A stretch of 9,363 nucleotides of DNA, taken from contig JAEXBU010000023.1 of the NCBI GenBank assembly GCA_023393815.1, positions 1 to 9,363 of the forward strand. The letters are read 5' to 3'. Source of the stretch: Bacillota bacterium. GTDB lineage: Bacteria; Bacillota; Clostridia; Tissierellales; Peptoniphilaceae. The notes beneath the pieces are model-generated. The model worked only from the letters and a program-made list of their open reading frames with translations. It did no database searches and was not told the origin of the DNA. Every line of letters begins with the position of its first letter. The stretch's first letter is position 1. Both the position numbers and the translations under genes were made by a program. Below, piece by piece: positions 1 through 6,275 of this stretch.

Positions 1-318
1 GTGTTGGAGAAGGGCGATGTGGTCGTCATCGGCGGCAAAAGCCACTTCGACGAAGTGGGCGGCAATTTAGAAGAGTTTACCATTCGCAAAAACCATCCTT
101 GGGAGGGCAAGCGGATTATGGATCTGAATTTCAAACCATCGGAGTTGATTTTAATCGTACAGCGAGGGCAAAATGTACTTGTGCCTTCGGGACAAACCGT
201 GCTTTGCGCCGGGGACAAGGTCGTCTTTACGGACAACGGAGACGAAATCTTCGACGAGGAAGGCAACGACATCTCCGACGGGAGAAGCGCGGGTAAAAAG
301 AAAATGAAAAGAATGTAA
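1..318 (+). CDS. C-terminal fragment of a transporter with RCK_C (TrkA-C) domains, probably a K+/H+ antiporter
   Basis: Only the last 105 residues are in the window. The frame is open at base 1, so the GTG there is probably an internal valine codon and the gene starts upstream. The first residues (LEKGDVVVIGG) look like the end of one RCK_C domain. Residues about 24-78 form a second complete one, with a WEGKRIMDLNF stretch, ILIVQRGQNVLVPSG and the closing VLCAGDKVVF. RCK_C domains regulate K+ transporters and antiporters, usually by sensing a small ligand on the cytoplasmic side. Tandem RCK_C ends are typical of CPA1-type K+/H+ antiporters (NhaP2/CvrA-like) and of some SLC13-type permeases, whereas ClC channels usually carry one. 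The tail is charged and ends in a lysine-rich stretch. I see no terminator of its own: the tRNA promoter begins 8 bases after the stop. The domain call is firm; the parent protein is inferred. Confidence 0.75.
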   Translation: MLEKGDVVVIGGKSHFDEVGGNLEEFTIRKNHPWEGKRIMDLNFKPSELILIVQRGQNVLVPSGQTVLCAGDKVVFTDNGDEIFDEEGNDISDGRSAGKKKMKRM

Positions 319-326
319 ATTCGCCC

Positions 327-355
327 TTGACAGAACGGGACTGCTCACCTATAAT
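327..355 (+). promoter_or_regulatory. Consensus sigma-A promoter of the tRNA-Thr gene
   Basis: TTGACA at 327-332 and TATAAT at 350-355 are perfect hexamers separated by exactly 17 bases. Transcription should start near 362, about 11 bases before the mature tRNA 5' end at 373. The -35 box lies 8 bases after the stop of the preceding gene. Confidence 0.9.
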
Positions 356-372
356 TATACAGGTATTGAGAT

Positions 373-448
373 GCTATCGTAGCTCAGCCGGTAGAGCACT
401 ACATTGGTAATGTAGAGGTCGCAGGTTCAAGTCCCGTCGATAGCTCCA
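373..448 (+). tRNA. tRNA-Thr (anticodon GGT)
   Basis: This is a 76-base cloverleaf with an encoded CCA end (446-448). The acceptor stem pairs GCTATCG (373-379) with CGATAGC (438-444), leaving discriminator T445. The anticodon stem CTACA/TGTAG (399-403 with 411-415) encloses the loop TTGGTAA, so the anticodon is GGT at 406-408 and reads ACC and ACU threonine codons. The D-arm carries AGCTCAGCCGGTAGAGC and the T-arm carries GGTTCAAGTCC. It is transcribed alone, from the promoter at 327-355 to the terminator at 450-480. Confidence 0.97.
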
Positions 449-449
449 T

Positions 450-480
450 AAAAAAGATCGCCGAAGGCGGTCTTTTTTTA
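450..480 (+). terminator. Rho-independent terminator after tRNA-Thr
   Basis: GATCGCC (456-462), a GAA loop and GGCGGTC (466-472) form a 7-bp stem with one G-U pair, followed by seven T residues (473-479). The A-run 451-455 pairs with the T-run and lengthens the helix. The element begins 2 bases after the tRNA CCA end. Confidence 0.9.
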
Positions 481-503
481 TGTCTCGAATCCCCAATCGG
501 AGC

Positions 504-538
504 GCAAAAAAACCGCAGACACGTTGTCCGGGGTTTTT
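504..538 (-). terminator. Rho-independent terminator of the sppA-RDD operon
   Basis: Read on the minus strand, an 11-bp stem (535-525 with 521-511) with one mismatch and one G-U pair closes a 3-base loop and is followed by a seven-base U-tract (512-506). It lies 14 bases past the stop of the RDD gene at 552. The opposite strand also has a T-run at 534-538, so it could work weakly in both directions. Confidence 0.75.
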
Positions 539-551
539 CCTATGGGAGGAA

Positions 552-1331
552 TCATTCGTAAGCGTAGAAAAGGTCGCCTTCGTTTTTTTCTACGGTGTAG
601 AGGGCATCTTTCACCACGTAGGTGTCGGAAAGAAAGTCGCCTAAATTCCGCTTGCGTTCGGCGAAGGCGGTAATAACGTAAAGGGGGAGAAAGGTGGTTT
701 GAATGAAGCGGCAGAAGCCTTCCCGTACGATGACGGTAGTGAGAGAGAGGCGCGGTTCTTCCGGGTGGATGACCCGTGTAGCGGTGATGATTTTTCCCAA
801 GGTCTGTCCGTTGGTAAAGTAGGTGGACAGGATGAAGTATAGGTAGAAGAAGAAGCCCGAAAGACCTTTACTCAGCAAGGTTCCGTCCATGGCGAACAGG
901 GCGTTTAACGGCGACGTGAAGATAGCCGAAAAGGCAGAGGCTACGGCGACGTCGATGAGAAAGGATATGGCGCGAAGCCAAAAACCTGCCGAGACCATGG
1001 CGGAGACGGGGTACTTGCGTCGGCGATAGCCGCCTGTGGGGGTGGAAGGCGCGGCTTTTTGGGAGGCGTCGGTTTCAAAAACGGTTTCGTCCGCCGTATC
1101 TGCCGTGCGTTCACCTTCTGTGGATTCGACGGTTTCGGCCGCGCTTTCTTCCCACACATCGGAGAAGGCCTTCGTTTCTTTCGAGGCGCGTGTCTCTTCG
1201 CCTACGGCTTGAGGGCGAGCATCTTGCCCATTTTCGGCGTCGATTTTTTCGTCCCCTTCCGGCGCTTTACCTTTTCGACGGAAGAGGCTCTTTTTTTCTT
1301 CGGTAAAGGGATCGTAGTGTTGGTCTTTCAT
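552..1331 (-). CDS. RDD-family membrane protein, probable SppA partner/inhibitor (YteJ/SppI-like)
   Basis: The product is 259 residues in two parts. Residues 1-105 are hydrophilic, rich in E, D, A, T and S, and look disordered. Residues 112-240 are an RDD domain: GFWLRAISFLIDVAV with the family Arg120 and Asp127, a second hydrophobic segment about 152-172, the loop motif GQTLGK (175-180), a third hydrophobic segment about 205-223 and the closing NLGDFLSDTYVV. RDD proteins are usually about 150 residues, so the acidic front half is extra. The start ATG overlaps the sppA stop by one base (TAATG) and has GGAGGT 5 bases upstream, so translation is probably coupled. In B. subtilis the RDD gene yteJ (sppI) follows sppA and its product binds and inhibits SppA. 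The same order here suggests the same role; that is inference from synteny. Confidence 0.85.
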   Translation of the reverse strand: MKDQHYDPFTEEKKSLFRRKGKAPEGDEKIDAENGQDARPQAVGEETRASKETKAFSDVWEESAAETVESTEGERTADTADETVFETDASQKAAPSTPTGGYRRRKYPVSAMVSAGFWLRAISFLIDVAVASAFSAIFTSPLNALFAMDGTLLSKGLSGFFFYLYFILSTYFTNGQTLGKIITATRVIHPEEPRLSLTTVIVREGFCRFIQTTFLPLYVITAFAERKRNLGDFLSDTYVVKDALYTVEKNEGDLFYAYE

Positions 1332-2344
1332 TATTCACCTCCGTAGAGGTACATGGGTCGTGCGTTGTCGGAAAGGGCTTTGAGCACGAGTTTCGCCGCC
1401 ACTTCGTGTTCCGTGGATTTTTGGCTGAACAGGCTCGAGAAGAAATTGCTGCCCAAACTCTTGGTGTAGTTAAAGACTTCGGGATTATCGGTCTTAATGG
1501 CTTTTTTCAACGCTTCCAGTGCGTCTTCCGAGTAACCGAGTTCATCCACTAAGCCGTTGGCCTTGGCCTGTTTTCCCGTAAAGACGCTGCCGTCGGCGAG
1601 AGGCCGGAGTTTGGCCATATCCATATGGCGGCCCTGAGAAACGACGTTTAAGAATTCTCCGTAAAGGTCGTCTACGACGCCTTGCAAGATGGCTCGTTCT
1701 TCGTCGGTCATAGGGCGTCGAGTGCTGCCGATGTCTTTGTGGGCGGCACTTTTAATGGTTTGGTCGGAAATGCCCAATTTGTCCATCAGACCGGAGAGAT
1801 TGCTTCCCCCCATAATGACGCCGATGGAGCCGGTCAAGGTGGAGGGGGCGGCATAGATCTTCGTGGCCGGCGCGGAAATATAATAGCCGCCGCTGGCCGC
1901 CGTGTTTCCCATGGTTACGTACACGGGCTTGTGGTTGTCGACAATGGCCTTGACCCGTTTGTAGAGCTCGGCGCTTTCGTAGACGCCGCCGCCGGGGGAG
2001 TTGACCTTTAAAAGTACGCCCTTGACGGTATCGTCTTTTACTATGTCGTCCAAGGCATTTAAGGTAGCCGTGTGATCGTAGGCTTCGGCGAGGAAGGACG
2101 CTTGAGGCGTATTCATAATGGTGCCTTCCACGGTGATGACGGCGATGCGCTTGGTGCTGTCGCCTTCTTCCACGACTTCTTCGTTCATGCCGTTGACAGA
2201 GTTCATGAGGGACGTTTCGATCTTTTCTATTTGCCTGTCGCGGTTCAGTTTGCTGCTGATGCCGCTGGACAGGGCGCTGATCCCCAGGATCAGGACGGCG
2301 ACCCCGACGGCGATCCATCGTCGGGTGTTCATTTTTTCAAGCAT
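1331..2344 (-). CDS. sppA: Signal peptide peptidase SppA (family S49 membrane serine protease)
   Basis: The product is a 337-residue membrane protease that degrades leftover signal peptides and membrane peptides. A single N-terminal membrane segment (about 11-30) anchors it with the protease domain outside. The S49 core is complete: NSPGGGVYES (115-124), the nucleophile Ser151 in AASGGYY, STLTGSIGVIMGG (168-180) and the general base Lys203 in AHKDIGS. The 52-residue Ser-Lys spacing equals that of B. subtilis SppA (Ser147/Lys199). The length matches the short Gram-positive form, not the double-domain E. coli protein. AAGGAGG stands only 4 bases before the ATG at 2344; the next ATG, 12 bases in, would be 16 bases away, so 2344 is preferred. 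The gene is first in an operon with the RDD gene. Confidence 0.95.
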   Translation of the reverse strand: MLEKMNTRRWIAVGVAVLILGISALSSGISSKLNRDRQIEKIETSLMNSVNGMNEEVVEEGDSTKRIAVITVEGTIMNTPQASFLAEAYDHTATLNALDDIVKDDTVKGVLLKVNSPGGGVYESAELYKRVKAIVDNHKPVYVTMGNTAASGGYYISAPATKIYAAPSTLTGSIGVIMGGSNLSGLMDKLGISDQTIKSAAHKDIGSTRRPMTDEERAILQGVVDDLYGEFLNVVSQGRHMDMAKLRPLADGSVFTGKQAKANGLVDELGYSEDALEALKKAIKTDNPEVFNYTKSLGSNFFSSLFSQKSTEHEVAAKLVLKALSDNARPMYLYGGE

Positions 2345-2356
2345 AATTCCTCCTTA

Positions 2357-2384
2357 TTGCTACAATTGTTTTCCATATTATAGT
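2357..2384 (+). promoter_or_regulatory. Probable promoter of the ypmS-to-ABC gene run
   Basis: TTGCTA (2357-2362, 4 of 6 to consensus), a 16-base spacer and TATAGT (2379-2384, 5 of 6) point towards the gene starting at 2439. The predicted start near 2391 leaves a leader of about 48 bases. Its -10 box shares bases 2379-2382 with the -10 box of the opposing sppA promoter. Confidence 0.55.
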
Positions 2385-2405
2385 ATCATAAGTGGTGTAC
2401 GTCTA
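2377..2405 (-). promoter_or_regulatory. Sigma-A promoter of the sppA operon
   Basis: On the minus strand, TAGACG (2405-2400, 4 of 6 matches to TTGACA) is followed 17 bases later by a perfect TATAAT (2382-2377). Transcription would begin near 2370, giving a leader of about 25 bases that contains the AAGGAGG site. It overlaps the plus-strand promoter at 2357-2384. Confidence 0.75.
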
Positions 2406-2427
2406 CCATACGGGAAAATCATACCAC

Positions 2428-2432
2428 AGGAG
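2428..2432 (+). promoter_or_regulatory. Ribosome binding site that fixes the YpmS-like start at 2439
   Basis: AGGAG ends 6 bases before ATG 2439. The open frame continues back to 2118, but that upstream part is antisense to sppA and lies outside the predicted transcript, so 2439 is the real start. A further ATG at 2451 is too far from this site. Confidence 0.75.
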
Positions 2433-2438
2433 CGAACC

Positions 2439-2999
2439 ATGCACAATTCTATGTGGAAAGTTGCTTTTCTTCTTCTTTTAACGGTAAATATCTTCGTCCT
2501 TGCGGGCCTTTTTCTTCTGACGCGGCCCAGGGCGACGAATGGGGAAGAAGAAGACGCGGTTATAAATGAAAAATCTGATTACGAAGTAATCTTGACGAAA
2601 GAAGCTTTGGAAACCGCCGTGAATCGGGGTCTGAAAGAGAGTGGAAGCGGCGTGCGTTTTTCCGTCGCCGACGGCTTTTACTTTCGCATACCCGTGGAAG
2701 CGTATGGAGTCAAGAGCACTTTAGCGCTGAAGACGGCTCCCTCCGTAGATAAAGAGGGTGCGGTGCGCATGAAAGTGGAGCGGCTGAACTTGGGCAGCTT
2801 GCCTCTGCCGGAAGGGGCGGGCCTGTCCTTGGCGGGATCCGCCGTGAATGTTCGGGGGTTGCGCCTTTTGCCGGCAAAGAAAGAAATTGTCTTGGATCCC
2901 GGGGTATTTTTGCCCGAGCAGGCAGGAAACTTGCGGGCCAAGGTCTTGGATGTAGAAAACGAACGTTACGTATTTGAAGGGAATTTAGGTGCGAATTAA
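2439..2999 (+). CDS. YpmS-family (DUF2140-type) membrane-anchored protein
   Basis: The product is 186 residues. One N-terminal membrane segment (about 7-28) is followed by a predicted extracytoplasmic beta-rich domain. The pattern matches B. subtilis YpmS (about 187 residues) as I remember it: a short anchor, then a YEVILTKEALETAVNRGLKE-like helix (48-67), FRIPVEAYGVKSTLAL (82-97), a VERLNLGSLPLP stretch (113-124), and a late VFLPEQAGNLRAKVL segment. The molecular function of this family is not established as far as I know. It stands first in the plus-strand run and its stop is immediately followed by the next ATG, so it is co-transcribed with the CNNM transporter. The family assignment is good; no biochemical role should be assumed. 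Confidence 0.75.
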   Translation: MHNSMWKVAFLLLLTVNIFVLAGLFLLTRPRATNGEEEDAVINEKSDYEVILTKEALETAVNRGLKESGSGVRFSVADGFYFRIPVEAYGVKSTLALKTAPSVDKEGAVRMKVERLNLGSLPLPEGAGLSLAGSAVNVRGLRLLPAKKEIVLDPGVFLPEQAGNLRAKVLDVENERYVFEGNLGAN

Positions 3000-4250
3000 A
3001 TGGAAGATGTTTGGCTATATATACCGGTCGTCGTAATTCTCATCGCCTTGTCGAGTTTTTTCTCCTCGTCGGAGACGGCGCTCACGTCGGTAAATCAAAT
3101 TCGCCTGCGCCAGCGGGCTACAGATGGCGACAGAAAGAGTTTAATCGTCTTAAAACTTTTGGAAAAGCCCCAGGACTTGATCTCCAGTATTTTAATCGGA
3201 AACAATATCGTAAACATCGCCTCTTCGGCGGTGGCGACGGTCTTTTTTACCGAACTTTTCGGCGCCAGCGGGCCCGTGGTGGCCACGGTGGTCATGACGA
3301 TTTTGGTTTTAATCTTCGGCGAAGTTTTGCCGAAAACCGTCGCCCAACAGCAGCCGGAGATGATCAGCCGCAAGGTGGCCAAACCCATCTCCAAAGTCGC
3401 TGCGCTCTTTAAGCCCGCGGTCTTTCTGCTTTCGGCATTGACTACGCTGGTGACGAAGCTCCTCTTTTCCCATGTGGACGAGTCGCCCACCATTACGGAA
3501 GAAGAATTCAAAACGTTGGTGGAAGTAGGGGAAGAAGAAGGGGTCTTGCAGCGGGAAGAGCGCGCGTATATCGACAATGTCTTGGACTTTTCTTCGGCCA
3601 CGGCATCGGATATGATGAAGCCCCGCACTTCTGTGGTGGCTCTGGATGTAGAGGCTACGGAAGAGGAAATTTTCGACCTGTTGAAGGAAAATCGCTACAG
3701 CCGCATTCCCGTCTACGACGGTTCCATCGACCACATTATCGGCATCTTGTACATGAAAGATGTGGTGCGCGCTCTGGCGCAGGGCGAGGCTATCGATCTT
3801 CGCCATTGCCTTAGGGACGCGTACTTTATTGGCGAAAGCGCCGTAGCCGATCGTATTTTCCGGGAGCTGAAGGCGCGAAACCTCTCCATTGCCGTGGTGG
3901 TGGACGAGTACGCCGGGACCAGTGGCATTATTACCATGGAAGATATTTTGGAAGAGTTGGTTGGCAACATTGACGACGAATACGACTTGGAAAACACCGA
4001 CGTGATCCTTCTGGAAAACGGCGTCTATTTGGTGGATCCGGAATTGCGAATCGATGAAATCAACGATTACTTCCATATGAATTTAGAAAGTGAAAAGTCC
4101 GACTCCATCGGCGGTTTTGTGATCGAGCTGTTGGATCGCATTCCGAAACAGGGCGAGGTCGTGCGTTACGGCGACATTCTCTTTACGGTGAACGAAATGC
4201 AGGGCTTAAAGATGACCAAGCTGAAGATGGATCTTCGGCCGGAATCCTAG
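3000..4250 (+). CDS. CNNM/CorC-family divalent-cation transporter with CBS pair (hemolysin C-like)
   Basis: The product is 416 residues with the full family order. A CNNM/DUF21 membrane domain (about 5-190) carries FFSSSETAL (20-28), GNNIVNI (67-73) and FGEVLPK (106-112). Then come CBS1 (about 205-262, MKPRTSVVAL to YMKDVVRAL), CBS2 (about 268-326, with VVVDEYAGTSGIITMEDILEELVG) and a CorC_HlyC domain (about 335-412). Bacterial CNNM/CorC proteins such as S. aureus MpfA and Thermus CorC export Mg2+, and the CBS pair binds nucleotide; the old label hemolysin is historical. The SSSE motif and the NN pair near the ion site are intact. The ATG begins at the base after the preceding TAA, with a modest AGGTG 8 bases upstream, so translation is likely coupled. 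Mg2+ efflux is family inference. Confidence 0.9.
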   Translation: MEDVWLYIPVVVILIALSSFFSSSETALTSVNQIRLRQRATDGDRKSLIVLKLLEKPQDLISSILIGNNIVNIASSAVATVFFTELFGASGPVVATVVMTILVLIFGEVLPKTVAQQQPEMISRKVAKPISKVAALFKPAVFLLSALTTLVTKLLFSHVDESPTITEEEFKTLVEVGEEEGVLQREERAYIDNVLDFSSATASDMMKPRTSVVALDVEATEEEIFDLLKENRYSRIPVYDGSIDHIIGILYMKDVVRALAQGEAIDLRHCLRDAYFIGESAVADRIFRELKARNLSIAVVVDEYAGTSGIITMEDILEELVGNIDDEYDLENTDVILLENGVYLVDPELRIDEINDYFHMNLESEKSDSIGGFVIELLDRIPKQGEVVRYGDILFTVNEMQGLKMTKLKMDLRPES

Positions 4251-4265
4251 GGGATCGGGTCCCCT
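4249..4265 (+). other. Small hairpin between the CNNM and CDF genes
   Basis: AGGGGA (4249-4254) pairs perfectly with TCCCCT (4260-4265) around a 5-base loop, and the stem overlaps the CNNM stop codon. Only three T residues follow, so it is a poor terminator. It could slow decay of, or partly attenuate, the downstream message. Translating ribosomes would melt it, so its effect may be small. Confidence 0.4.
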
Positions 4266-4282
4266 TTACCATTGAGGGAATT

Positions 4283-5482
4283 ATGCTGAATCGCTACATT
4301 GAAAAAAAATTGCCCGATCCGAAAGATCCGGCGAGAAGAAGCGCCATGGGGCGGCAGGCGGCGGTGTTGGGCATCGTGTTGAACTTGACGTTTGCCCTGT
4401 CGAAAATTATTCTCGGCACCCTGGCCGGTGCCATTTCCATGATTGCCGACGGTTTGAACAATCTTATGGATCTTATGAGTTCGCTTATCGCCCTCGGGGG
4501 ATTTCACTTCGCCGCCCGGCCGGCGGACAGGGAACATCCTTACGGCCACGCCCGGGTCGAGTATGTGGCGTCTTTTCTCGTGAGCTTGATTATTCTTTGG
4601 ACGGGTTTAAGCCTGGTTTGGCAATCGGCAAAAACCATTCTGCATCCGGGACCGATTACCACGTCACCCTTGGCTGTGAGAATTTTGTTCTATGCCATGG
4701 CGGGAAAAATCTTTCTCTTCCGCTACGACGTCGCTTTGGGTCGCCGCATGGATTCGGAACTTCTCGTGGCCACCGGTTACGACGCGCGGGGGGACGTGTT
4801 TGCCACCGCGGCGGTCTTCGCATCCCTCATGGTGTATGGCCTCTTTTCCGTGAACGTGGACGGATGGATGGGGCTCGTCGTGGCGGGCATTATTTTAAAG
4901 AGCGGTTGGGACAGTTTTATGGACACGGTGGATTCCCTTTTGGGACGAAAGACCGACCCGGCTTTGGTTCGCGCCATTATCGAAGACATTAAAAGCTATC
5001 CCGTGGCGCTCGGTGTGCACGATCTTATGTATCACGATTACGGCGCCGACAATCAATTTCTCACCCTCCACGTGGAAGTGAACAGTGAGGAGGACGTGAT
5101 GAAGATTCATCAGGACATCGATGAAATCGAGCGGGATATCGAAGCCAAGTACCATATGGCTACGACGATTCACATGGATCCCATTCGCATCGACGACCCC
5201 GGGAGCAACGCCCTTTACGATTACGTGAAGGAAAAGCTGCGGGAAGTGGATCCACGCCTGGATCTGCACGATTTTCGTATCGTCAGCCGAAAAGATGGAT
5301 GGAATCTTATTTTTGACGTGCTCCTACCTTTGGATTTTGAGGGAAGGGAAAAAGACGTAGACGACGAATTAAAGTGGAAGGTGGAAAAGGATCATCCGGA
5401 GTACACCTTGATCACGACTTACGATATGGATTACCAGGATTTATTGGAGGTGGTAGATGACCGGTCTTTTAACGAAGGATAA
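4283..5482 (+). CDS. Cation diffusion facilitator transporter, probable Mn2+ exporter (MntE-like)
   Basis: The product is 399 residues. Six membrane helices lie in about residues 25-205, with the CDF landmarks ADGLNNLMDLMSS in TM2 and REHPYGHARVEY (83-94) after it. The four metal-site positions read Asn59 and Asp63 (NxxxD) in TM2, and Asp167 and Asp171 (DxxxD) in TM5. Zinc CDFs have HxxxD at these places; NDDD is the arrangement reported for the pneumococcal manganese exporter MntE. A ferredoxin-like cytoplasmic dimerisation domain (about 220-300) follows. An additional C-terminal segment of about 95 residues (305-399) then looks like a second copy of that fold and is absent from minimal CDFs. 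GAGGG lies 4 bases before the ATG. The 3' end overlaps the TraX-like gene by 26 bases. CDF membership is certain; Mn2+ specificity is inferred. Confidence 0.9.
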   Translation: MLNRYIEKKLPDPKDPARRSAMGRQAAVLGIVLNLTFALSKIILGTLAGAISMIADGLNNLMDLMSSLIALGGFHFAARPADREHPYGHARVEYVASFLVSLIILWTGLSLVWQSAKTILHPGPITTSPLAVRILFYAMAGKIFLFRYDVALGRRMDSELLVATGYDARGDVFATAAVFASLMVYGLFSVNVDGWMGLVVAGIILKSGWDSFMDTVDSLLGRKTDPALVRAIIEDIKSYPVALGVHDLMYHDYGADNQFLTLHVEVNSEEDVMKIHQDIDEIERDIEAKYHMATTIHMDPIRIDDPGSNALYDYVKEKLREVDPRLDLHDFRIVSRKDGWNLIFDVLLPLDFEGREKDVDDELKWKVEKDHPEYTLITTYDMDYQDLLEVVDDRSFNEG

Positions 5483-6254
5483 AAAGGAGATTCTTCTCGC
5501 TGTGTGGAGCCGAAAAAAGGGCCTTAGCGGCAACTGCCTCAAGTTGATTGCGTGCATTCTTATGTTTTTCGATCACCTGAGCCAGGGAGTGGCTTTACAA
5601 AGTGTGGGATTTACGCCGACGTATGGGGGACCGTTTTTCGACGCCTCCGCGTGGGCAGGCTTTCCCAATGCCGAGATGCTCGCCACGGTGGCCGTGTTTT
5701 TCGGGCGCATCGCCTTTCCCATTTTCTGTTTTTTCCTCGTGCAGGGAATTTTGCTCACGAGGGATTACAAAAAACAAATTCTGCGCCTGCTTCTATTTGC
5801 CCTGATCGCCGAAGTGCCCTTCGACTTGGGTCTGTTCGGTCAGGTTTTTTATGGAGAGCATCAAAACGTCCTCTTTACATTGGCGCTGGGAGCCGCCACC
5901 ATCGTGGCAATGAAATACGTGCAGGACGGGGAGAAAGGCAAGTGGTCGAAGCTGTCGGCGGCGCTGATTTTTGTCGCTGCAGCGGCGGTTGCGGAATTTT
6001 TAAAATTCGACTACGGCGCCTTCGGCATTACGGCGATGGTGTTATTTTACTTGGTCTCGGCCAATCGCCGCGGAACCATGCTGGCGGGACTTGTCGCCTT
6101 TCTCTTTGAAGCGCCTTATTACGGAACGGTGTATTTGTCCCTGCCTTTGATCTATTTATACAACGGGAAGAGGGGACGAGGCGGCCGCTGGTTCTTCTAC
6201 ATTTTTTATCCCGCCCATCTCCTGGCCTTGTATCTTCTATCCCTTTTTCTATAG
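5457..6254 (+). CDS. TraX-family integral membrane protein
   Basis: The product is 265 residues and very hydrophobic, with about eight membrane segments. TraX family features are present: LKLIACILMFFDHL (28-41) with the conserved Asp-His, GRIAFPIFCFFLVQG (83-97), TRDYKKQILRLLLF (101-114), NVLFTLALG (137-145), YGAFGI (186-191) and the closing FYIFYPAHLLAL (247-258). TraX of the F plasmid N-acetylates pilin. Chromosomal relatives in Bacillota are numerous, carry no conjugation genes nearby, and have unknown substrates, so a membrane acyltransferase role is only a family-level guess. The start ATG has GGAGG 6 bases upstream inside the CDF gene and overlaps it by 26 bases in another frame, so translation is probably coupled. 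The first 25 residues are a charged cytoplasmic lead-in. Confidence 0.85.
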   Translation: MTGLLTKDKKEILLAVWSRKKGLSGNCLKLIACILMFFDHLSQGVALQSVGFTPTYGGPFFDASAWAGFPNAEMLATVAVFFGRIAFPIFCFFLVQGILLTRDYKKQILRLLLFALIAEVPFDLGLFGQVFYGEHQNVLFTLALGAATIVAMKYVQDGEKGKWSKLSAALIFVAAAAVAEFLKFDYGAFGITAMVLFYLVSANRRGTMLAGLVAFLFEAPYYGTVYLSLPLIYLYNGKRGRGGRWFFYIFYPAHLLALYLLSLFL

Positions 6255-6275
6255 AAACCGACAGAAAGGTGTGCT

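Noticed and set aside
1059..1346. Plus-strand open frame opposite the RDD gene's acidic region
   Set aside because: The repetitive Glu/Asp/Ala codons of the RDD N-terminus naturally give Phe/Gly/Arg-rich frames on the other strand. There is no promoter or family similarity.
2118..2438. Upstream in-frame extension of the YpmS-like gene to an ATG at 2118
   Set aside because: It is antisense to the well-supported sppA coding sequence, precedes the predicted transcript start, and lacks YpmS similarity. AGGAG at 2428-2432 supports the start at 2439.
3309..4076. A 255-codon open frame on the minus strand inside the CNNM gene
   Set aside because: It lies wholly opposite a strongly conserved transporter gene, is rich in His and Val as antisense frames of this composition tend to be, and has no recognisable domain.
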